Source of the DNA: Xenoacremonium recifei
Taxonomy: Eukaryota > Ascomycota > Sordariomycetes > Hypocreales > Nectriaceae
DNA length: 64,000 nucleotides
NCBI GenBank assembly: GCA_012184525.1
Contig: WOFQ01000061.1
Span: forward strand, 148,924 to 212,923
Reading direction: 5' to 3'
The translations under genes and the position numbers were made by a program. Every line of letters begins with the position of its first letter. Position 1 is the first letter of the stretch. Positions 56,906-64,000 of this stretch are shown piece by piece. The notes beneath the pieces were generated by a model. That model searched no databases and was not told where the DNA came from. It saw only the letters and a list, made by a program, of their open reading frames with translations.

Positions 56906-57470
56906 TGTTAACTTTGTTGCTCTACAGAGATGAACCGATGTTTGAAAGGATCCCTGAGATAATAATGAAACAGTGAGTACCGAAGAGCCACCATGTCTTG
57001 TCTATTCATCTTATCTAGGCCCGTATTTTCTCATTGCTACTACCTGTGATGAACAACTAATCAAAGGATGTCATGCGAGGGTAGATAGTTGACAAGCTAA
57101 CTGAGGCATTGCATCAGACACCTGGTTGGGAACTAGTGTAGTCCAGAGAACATTGTGATTGGTTCGGCTCGTTTCGGGGTGCTGCTTTATCAGCCGGATT
57201 CCGGAACCCGAACCATCGTCTCCAGCCAATAGTTATTTTCTTGCCAGCTTTCGTAAGATAAAGCAAATGGAGGCTTTAGATTACCTAATTGTGAATTACG
57301 AATCTTTGTGCGAGAGTTATGTGGGCTGGTTATTATCATTTAGTGCCTAGTCACTCGATCACATCATTGTTTCTATACATACTAATCACGGCCTTGTCGT
57401 CGTAGGCCTGTGCCCAGGTTGCCACAGTCAGAAAGCAAACTACTATTCTTTGAACTTTGAATGAATTATT
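56906..57470. promoter_or_regulatory. divergent promoter of the two esterases
   Basis: No gene. Contains the tandem dyads at 57195-57210. Separates the hydrolase (- strand) from the carboxylesterase (+ strand). Confidence 0.5.
57195..57210. promoter_or_regulatory. two overlapping CGG-N3-CCG dyads
   Basis: CGGATTCCG (57195-57203) and CGGAACCCG (57202-57210) overlap by two bases with the same 7-bp period as the array at 49749. Confidence 0.6.
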
Positions 57471-59435
57471 ATGGGAAGTCTTAGTTTATTTCCCCCTGGG
57501 CTACCGCCTCCACTACAACATCCTCAAATTGGTCAAATTCAAGGCAGATATAACAAGGGCGTCGTGCAATATCTTGGAATTCAGTATGCCTCGCTCAAGA
57601 ATCGGCTGGCTAACGCGGAGCTCATGGAATATGACAAGGGTCAGCAGCTTGACGCTACGAAGCATGGGTATGTGTGTTTTTACTCGAAGCTTTGCTTGTT
57701 GGCCTAGGCTCTTTGATTTGCCAGGCCGGGAAAGCAATCACCACCACATCAACTTCAAGAAATTACAAAAGACAAAATCTTCTAATAACGCCTATTCTCT
57801 GATGTAACAGGTCCCCTGTAGTGACACCAGTCGGTGCGGCAGACATGGAAATGAGCTTCATCCAGGAACACCTCCCAATTCCCGACCTGCCTCCAATGTC
57901 AGACTTGTGTGGGTTGAACCTCAATATTACAGTACCACAAGATGGAGGCCACAATTTGCCCGTGATCGTCTACATCCATGGCGGCGGTTTTGTATTCGGC
58001 TCGAGTGCTTATCCCCACTATGACCAGTCGAAGGTAGTCGAATTGTCAGCGATCATGAATCAGCGTATTGTAGCTGTCAACTTCAAGTGAGATCACTCTC
58101 CAGGCACCGAGTCTCGCCCAATATCTAATCTTAGTCAAGCTACCGTCTTGGCATCCCGGGCTTCCTTGCATCCAAGGAGTTACGCCATGCTGGTTTCAGT
58201 GCAAATCGAGGGCTCCGCGACCAACGTGTTGCACTTGACTGGGTGCGGAAGCATATCGTCGGCTTTGGTGGCGATCCTGAGCGTATCACAGTTGTAGGAC
58301 AAAGCGCTGGTGCAGGTAAGCTATACATATTATGAGCGACCCCTATCTCAAGATGTTCAGCATGCTGATCTTGACTGATCCCTCTTAGCCTCTGTAAACT
58401 TCCTTATGCATTCAGAGGAAGCTCTATTTAAACAAGCTCTGTTACTTGGCGGCTCTTTTTTAATGATGAGGCCAGCAACGGAGGAGACTAGCGAAGATTT
58501 ATACAAAGCTATGACAAGCGCTTTAGGGTTAGCGACTACCTCTCCGGAAAAGCGTATCGAAAAACTTTTGACGATGCCCCTGGAGAAGCTAGTTTCAGCA
58601 GTCACCCCGGAGCTGGTGTCCTTAGGGCCTGTTATCGACGGAGATGTTATTCCAGTGGCAGCCAACTTCAGTAACCTTTTCGATAATACTAAGCTTCCTT
58701 TGCCTGGAGTCCAATGGTGCCAGCGCGTCTTAGTTATCGAGAGCCAGTTTGACGTGAGTGTATCCATTTCGACAACAATGATTCGTGCATGATTCGGATT
58801 AGTAGCGGCTGACATAATGATAGGGCTCTATCTTTGGACTTGTCAATTTAAATGCCCGGGAAACCGGTATTACTGGAGCATTTGCGGCTTCTATGGAGAG
58901 GAGTTTAGGCTCAAGAGCTGCTTCCGAGCTCTTGACATTTTACGGAATATGCAAAGACACGCCCGACTCGAAGGCACTGGACTTGATAATCCAATTCGTG
59001 ACGGATATTGCCTTCTATTCTCCCGCCGTCAAGTTCGCAGAGGGATATCCGGGAGCGGCATACCTTGGTCACTTTAATGAACGCAACCCCTTCGACGGAC
59101 TTTACAAGGGGAGAGCTAGCCATCTTCTCGACACCGCCTACATGTGGGGCAATTACAATCAAAAGTATACTAAGCAAAACTGGATTGTAGCGCGTGCCTT
59201 GGCGGAGAGCATGGTCGCGTTTGTCAATGAGAAGGATGAGTTTCCAGAGTTTAGAGGCCATGGAGTGGAGAGGCCTGTCACAGTTTTCGGGCCCAGTGAG
59301 GATGACATCTCTAGTGAAGTTGTGCAGCTAGGTGCTCGACGGACAAGGCGGAATCATGATATTTTTGACCTGGCGGATAATGTGGGCGGTTTGGACGCTC
59401 TCCTCAACGCCATGGTAACATTTCTTCGAGGCTGA
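57471..59435 (+). CDS. type-B carboxylesterase
   Basis: Carboxylesterase/lipase of 541 aa. Exons 57471-57667, 57811-58086, 58140-58315, 58389-58753 and 58824-59435, all phase-consistent. No signal peptide is evident, so it is probably intracellular. The oxyanion hole is [12 protein letters not shown]. The nucleophile elbow is [11 protein letters not shown] (GQSAG in place of the usual GESAG). The domain continues with [20 protein letters not shown] just before it and a C-terminal YMWGNYNQ region. It pairs head-to-head with the HSL-type hydrolase across a shared promoter with tandem CGG dyads, which suggests that both act on the same pathway. Confidence 0.88.
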
Positions 59436-60033
59436 CTGCAAAGAAAATGTAAAACTTTTCTCTATTGTGCGAGTTTGTGTTAATGAATTGGTTCTTCAAA
59501 TATTCTCTTTACTAAAGACCTGCCTCACCGTCCGTCAACCTGAGAGTAGTACGGTGATTTCCTGGGGTGCGGACTTCACGGTCACAGAGCAAGCGGGAAG
59601 AATTCAGAGTATCCTGGACCCTGTCTAGGCATCTCAATTGCAGCCTGTCATTCAGTCAAGCTTTGCCCGTCGCTCCGAGCTAAAATGGTAGGCACCGCTA
59701 GAAACTACCCTTTACAGGGGAACTTCTGGGGGTTTCGGCCCAATTCGTCTCTTTGAACCGTGGGTGATTCATTCTGGACTTCCTTCCGTGAAGAGAAGAA
59801 AAAAAATAGCGTGAGACCATTGCATCTGGGTTGGCGGCGATGAATCTCAGCTGAAAATAAAAATGGAATTAATGGTGGGCGTGACGTGGCAGGAGAGTGA
59901 CTGAAGTTGGGGGCCATGTGCTGAGGTGCAAAGTAATGTGATCTCAATGCTCCGAAAAATTCGCGCGGAGGTCCAAAGGATTCACCTTTCTGTAGGCAAC
60001 ACGTCAATCTGCTCAACTCACAACACGTTCACA
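59436..60033. other. intergenic between carboxylesterase and HET gene
   Basis: No gene. The open frame of the HET gene extends upstream in phase to 59926, but the conserved N-terminus starts at the ATG at 60034. Confidence 0.5.
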
Positions 60034-61887
60034 ATGCGTCTCATCAATGCGGAAACCTACGAGGTCCGCGAGTTTTTCGATGACTGGATTCCGCCATATG
60101 CTATCCTTTCCCACACCTGGGGCGAAGATGAAGTCGTCTTTGAGGAGATGACGAACGTGGCCTTGCCAGCCGGAAAGGCGGTCGAATCCCAGAGACAACC
60201 CCTCTCTGCGAACCCAGTCTCGCTAAAAGAAGGGTTTCGCAAGATCCGATATGCATGTGCGCAAGCTAAAGCCGACTATCTACACTGGGTTTGGGTCGAC
60301 ACTTGTTGTATTGATAAACGGAGCAGCGCCGAGTTGAGCGAGGCTATCAACTCGATGTTTCGCTGGTATCGACTCGCCAGCAAGTGCTATGTCTACCTCA
60401 AAGACTTCATATGCGAGAAGAGCGAGTTTCTCGGATTTTCTACAATTGAGGAAGGGTTTCCCGCACGCCTCCGATCGTGCAGGTGGTTTTATCGGGCCTG
60501 GACTCTACAGGAATTGATTGCCCCATCTTCAGTCATCTTTTTTGATACATCCTGGACGCGTATGGGAAGTCGACGCCGTCTTGCTGGAGTCATCTCCGAA
60601 ATCACCAGTATACCTATCAGCCTACTGTCTCACATTGAGCCAGAATATGAGCCAGAATATATCACGCGGGAACTGGACAAGTACAGCGTCGCGCAAAAGA
60701 TGTCTTGGGCGTCAGGCAGACGATGCACCAGGAGTGAGGACACAGCATATTCTCTGCTGGGCCTATTCGATATCCACATGCCATTACTCTATGGTGAAGG
60801 CCATGCAGCTTTTTTCCGACTTCAAGAGGAAATTTTCAACGTCACCGATGACCACTCCATCCTAGCCTGGGGTCTCAAAGATGCAAATGATCCGGACGGA
60901 TACCCCAGCGGAGTATTTGCGCCATCACCAAGCAATTTTGTTGATGGAGGACGAGTCTTCGTACTTCACGATGAGCTCAGCAGTCCAAGCCGAGTCACGA
61001 AGAAGGGCCTTGAAATCAATTTGAACTCGACGGATGTGAAGCTAAACTTCTCGTTTGAAAAATTCTCTACTCGGCCAATATCCTTCGCAGTCCTGAACTG
61101 TGGTTTGGACATGGGGACCTCGAGGATGCGGGTGGTCTTGCCTCTGGTACCAGAAAATGAAAACGAATATGTCATGAAGCTGTCGCCTTGTTATAGCAGG
61201 ATGGTAATACGACAGCAATTGTTGGTCCACGACAAGGATCTATTCCGAGTCTCCGAACGATACAAACCCCATTTCCTCCGCACACATCGACACCGCCTTG
61301 CACTAAACCGGGTTCCGCGAGAACTTACGGTACGAGATTTAGAGCCTATCGAGGTTGAACTTCGACTTCCTCTGAATGGGGATAGTTCGTCTAGACACAT
61401 ACTTATCAATGCTGTTGAAAACCTATCATACGACAGATATGGGAAAACTTATCGTTTGGGGTTGAACACCTGGTCTGTTGCAAGTAGCTACTTTTTTGTC
61501 GATGAAACTTTCTTTAATGCATTAGGTGATATCCTGTTACGAGCTCGATTCGGCTTTCAACGTACTGGCCAAGATCGTGGATATATTCTTCTTTCACTAG
61601 ATGATGGGTGCCACGCTGTCAGGTATTTTCGGTACACAAACATTGAGTACGCTAGAGGCCCCTTGGCTACAATTACTCTCTGCGTTAAGGGCATTGACAT
61701 TTGCCTCAAGATGATCTGCTTGCGCCAAATGTCCATGTACAATATTACCGTACCTGATTGGCAAAAGCGATGGCCCGTTTCCTTTCAGTTCTCTTTTAAC
61801 GAAGCAAAAGAAACAGGGCAAGAAGCAGTCCAAGACACGATACAGTTATGGGTTGTTCGAAACTTGTGGCCGTTTAAGAGCAATTAG
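60034..61887 (+). CDS. HET-domain heterokaryon-incompatibility-type protein
   Basis: Single-exon protein of 617 aa starting with the usual MRLINAETYEVREF. The HET domain covers about residues 20-200: AILSHTWGEDEVVFEEM, the central VWVDTCCIDKRSSAELSEAI and the closing WFYRAWTLQELIAP. The block DTAYSLLGLFDIHMPLLYGEG follows, as in the HET-E/HET-D/HET-6 related family. The C-terminal ~300 residues are diverged and have no domain that I recognise. A short EPEY duplication occurs near residue 210. Such proteins trigger growth inhibition or death after non-self recognition. It lies 30 kb from the NLR-like gene, and neither has an obvious allelic partner in view. Confidence 0.9.
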   Translation: MRLINAETYEVREFFDDWIPPYAILSHTWGEDEVVFEEMTNVALPAGKAVESQRQPLSANPVSLKEGFRKIRYACAQAKADYLHWVWVDTCCIDKRSSAELSEAINSMFRWYRLASKCYVYLKDFICEKSEFLGFSTIEEGFPARLRSCRWFYRAWTLQELIAPSSVIFFDTSWTRMGSRRRLAGVISEITSIPISLLSHIEPEYEPEYITRELDKYSVAQKMSWASGRRCTRSEDTAYSLLGLFDIHMPLLYGEGHAAFFRLQEEIFNVTDDHSILAWGLKDANDPDGYPSGVFAPSPSNFVDGGRVFVLHDELSSPSRVTKKGLEINLNSTDVKLNFSFEKFSTRPISFAVLNCGLDMGTSRMRVVLPLVPENENEYVMKLSPCYSRMVIRQQLLVHDKDLFRVSERYKPHFLRTHRHRLALNRVPRELTVRDLEPIEVELRLPLNGDSSSRHILINAVENLSYDRYGKTYRLGLNTWSVASSYFFVDETFFNALGDILLRARFGFQRTGQDRGYILLSLDDGCHAVRYFRYTNIEYARGPLATITLCVKGIDICLKMICLRQMSMYNITVPDWQKRWPVSFQFSFNEAKETGQEAVQDTIQLWVVRNLWPFKSN

Positions 61888-62234
61888 AATGTATAATACG
61901 AGAAAGAGCATTTACGAATCCAGTTATATGTTCACACAGATAAAGAACTCTCAAAGGTAACAGAAAACGGAAACATACATTGCTATTTCAACGTTTACTG
62001 TTTAAAGTGTTGAATTGCTGAAGTGCCGCCTCGAGTAGGGCGATAATCCATGTGAAAGTAGAGGGGTGTTCTGTCTCCTCCGTCACCGTGTTCACTTAAC
62101 TATTTATTTTACAATGCTTTGTGTGTTTCTATACAGATTGTCCTTAATTTCTATTAGACGATAAAATGTGGTGCGTCCGTTTGAATGTCTTTTCAAGACC
62201 ACGAAAACACCTAGCAACGTTAAGATTTTTTCTA
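61888..62234. other. convergent 3' flanks of HET and oxidase genes
   Basis: AT-rich, no gene and no clear motif. Confidence 0.5.
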
Positions 62235-63795
62235 TCACGTAGCATTATCATACTCATTTCTCACGCCTCTCCCATCGTCTAAGAACCCACACACCCTCCC
62301 CTCTGGATCCCATTTTCTCCTCACCTCCTCTAACTTCCTCCCCTCCTCTGCGCCCCAAAATCTCGACCCCCTGACCCGAAAGTCCGCGTCACCAAGATAA
62401 CTCCCGACGCCGGATTTCTCAACCTGTCTCATCGTATCCCTCACCCATGCTGTAACTCTTTCATCGTCTTCCTTATCTTTCCACGTGGCATATACCGCAA
62501 AATAGTGGTCTGTCTGCATCGACAGCGCCATCTCGGGCAAATTTCTTCTAGAAGTCGGATACATTGCAAAGTATAACGCGAACGACTCACGTGTCGGCAA
62601 CGTCAGAAACGCCGGTTCCAGTGCAGCGGGTACATCGGCATCATTAGCGATATACTCGTTGTCCGCACAGTAACGCGAGCCGATAGGGCTAGCCTTGTCT
62701 TGGTCGCAGTACTGAAGTGGAAGGTTGGTCTCTCGAGCGAATTCCTCCACGACAGCGCCAGGGATACGAGCGTCATGAATAGGGGTTAGGCAAGCAATTG
62801 CTTCAGCTGCGGTAGGTTTGAAGGCAAGGAAATTGGCGAGAATATGTATGGTGGTAGCACCTGGCGGGTAGATGCTGACGGAGACAATTTCGATGTCTTT
62901 GTCTGCAGTTTTGCTGGTCTGGGGGGTTTTAGAAACATGAAGGCCTTTTGGGTCCTCTTTGTAGACTTACATCAATCACCCACTGCAAAACTTTGCGGTA
63001 CTCGCTTGCGGGATAGAGGTAAAGGCTCTGGTGCATGACTTGCAACGGTCTAGTCTGGAGATGCCATCTCGTGACAACCGCCGGAAATCCTGGAACCGTA
63101 TGTCAGTAAAAGCCATCGTGCGTGCTTATGAGCGCAGCAGCAACTCACCGGGTCCAGCCCCCCTCGCCGCCCAGAACAGATCTGCATTCTCCGTCTCACT
63201 ACATCTTCTCATCTCACCATCCGCCGTTACCACATCCACAGTCTTAACATATTCACAGCCCCATCCCCAGTTCTTCATACCCCTTCATCAGTAATCATTT
63301 CGCTTGAACATAGAGGTGAGACCTCACCTTGCAATTCCATCCCATTCCACCCTGCAACAAGAACCCTCCCAGTCCAACATCCGGACAATGCCCACCAGCA
63401 AAGAACCTCCCCTTCCCCTCCAACCAGCCGTTCAGCACCCTGCCCGTCACCGCCGGACCGCAACTGACCACGCCCGTGTCCTCATCGTACTGAAATCCCC
63501 CGCTATCCAGCGCCACCAGATCCAGCAGCAGTGCATCGGCCTGCACGCTCCAGGCCGCCCAGCTATGCCCGCCACTGCGCACCGACACGGCGCAAGATTC
63601 TTGTGAGGCCAACTTTAGCGCTTGAGAGACGTGATCCGGATGTGTCGGGGTGATGACGGCGCGGGGGAGCCGCGTGGATTTGTCGTGCACGCGGTTGAAG
63701 ACGCGGCCCCAAACGGCGGTAGAGAAGGCCATGGGAGAGACGTCTTTTCGCCAGACTACGGGTAACGGCGGGATCTCTGCTTGTTTGGAGGCCAT
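62235..63795 (-). CDS. BBE-type FAD-linked oxidoreductase
   Basis: FAD-dependent oxidase of the berberine-bridge/6-hydroxy-D-nicotine oxidase group, 464 aa. Exons 63795-63328, 63272-63149, 63089-62971 and 62918-62235. The PCMH FAD-binding domain contains SVRSGGHSWAAWS (His for covalent FAD attachment) and FAGGHCPDVGLGGFLLQGG (Cys for the second covalent bond), so bicovalent FAD is expected. After splicing NWGWGCEYVKTVDVV and DLFWAARGAGPGFPAVVT follow, typical of the family. The C-terminal BBE segment is KLEEVRRKWDPEGRVCGF. No signal peptide is seen. It would oxidise an alcohol, sugar or amine with reduction of O2. It is beyond the CGG-dyad regulon and may be independent. Confidence 0.88.
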
Positions 63796-63962
63796 CTTGG
63801 ATAGTGGTTGGATCCTTATTCAGTCGAAGTTGGTCAGTGTCAAGTTCAGCGTGTCGACGATGTCATCCACTCCAGCGGGGTCAGACTAGTTCGATTAAGG
63901 CAATTGTGCTTTTATATTAAAGATATACTTACCCGTTGGTCTCGGGTGGGTCAACCACACAG

Positions 63963-63992
63963 CCCAACTAAGGGCTCCGTCCCTTAGTTGGG
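63963..63992. repeat. perfect 12-bp inverted repeat at window edge
   Basis: Arms 63963-63974 (CCCAACTAAGGG) and 63981-63992 (CCCTTAGTTGGG) with a 6-base loop CTCCGT. Could be the end of a DNA transposon or MITE that continues beyond the window, or a hairpin terminator-like element. Confidence 0.6.
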
Positions 63993-64000
63993 GAAAAAAC

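Noticed and set aside
31343..59435. Standard PKS, NRPS or terpene biosynthetic cluster
   Set aside because: No synthase, cyclase or prenyltransferase motif was found on either strand, so naming a product class would be guesswork.
1..64000. tRNA, rRNA or CRISPR elements
   Set aside because: No tRNA-like, rRNA-like or spaced direct-repeat pattern was noticed; CRISPR arrays are not expected in a fungus.

Overview
The window comes from a filamentous ascomycete, most likely an Aspergillus- or Penicillium-like member of the Eurotiomycetes. Genes are split by short introns of about 50-90 nt with GT-AG ends and CTRAC-type branch points. The families present (Zn2Cys6 regulators, HET and NACHT-WD40 proteins, berberine-bridge-type oxidases) are typical of that group. 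I rebuilt exon structures by eye from splice signals and reading-frame continuity. Product names rest on motifs and family resemblance that I recognise; no database search was run.

Region 1 (1-3604) holds a secreted GH78 alpha-L-rhamnosidase-like enzyme and little else. Region 2 (5087-22575) looks like a small-molecule catabolic cluster for hydroxyproline-type imino acids. It contains a DapA-family lyase/deaminase, a fused aconitase-X (cis-3-hydroxyproline dehydratase family), a proline-racemase-superfamily enzyme with an unusual Ser/Cys active-site pair, an amino-acid transporter, a cupin and two paralogous Zn2Cys6 regulators that share an intron position. A decayed 5' fragment of a mitochondrial methylmalonate-semialdehyde-dehydrogenase-like gene lies in the middle. 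The transporter carries a 140-bp tandem duplication that creates an in-frame 60-nt cassette exon.

Region 3 (23817-30576) has a frameshifted kinase-like gene and a six-exon NLR-like protein (NACHT_N, NACHT, about 13 WD40 repeats). AT-rich, RIP-like sequence lies around it, including one copy of a dispersed repeat pair (22744-22895 and 31065-31205).

Region 4 (31343-59435) is a 13-gene set of oxidative and hydrolytic enzymes: a 2OG-Fe(II) oxygenase, a YCII protein, an SDR, two P450s (one apparently damaged), a Baeyer-Villiger-type FMO, an NmrA/isoflavone-reductase-like protein, an APC permease, a cupin, a Zn2Cys6 regulator, an MDR reductase, an alpha/beta hydrolase and a type-B carboxylesterase. 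No polyketide synthase, NRPS, terpene cyclase or prenyltransferase is visible. Most of its promoters contain CGG-N3-CCG dyads, with the form CGGAATCCG/CGGATTCCG five times, and overlapping tandem dyads at 7-bp spacing in two promoters. This suggests one regulon, probably controlled by the Zn2Cys6 protein at 50772-53535, whose zinc cluster is assembled across a 24-nt micro-exon. The BVMO plus two esterases suggest oxidation, ring expansion and ester cleavage of an imported or external compound. That interpretation is a hypothesis.

Region 5 (60034-63795) has a HET-domain protein and a bicovalent-FAD BBE-type oxidase. The window ends in a 12-bp perfect inverted repeat that may mark a transposon edge.
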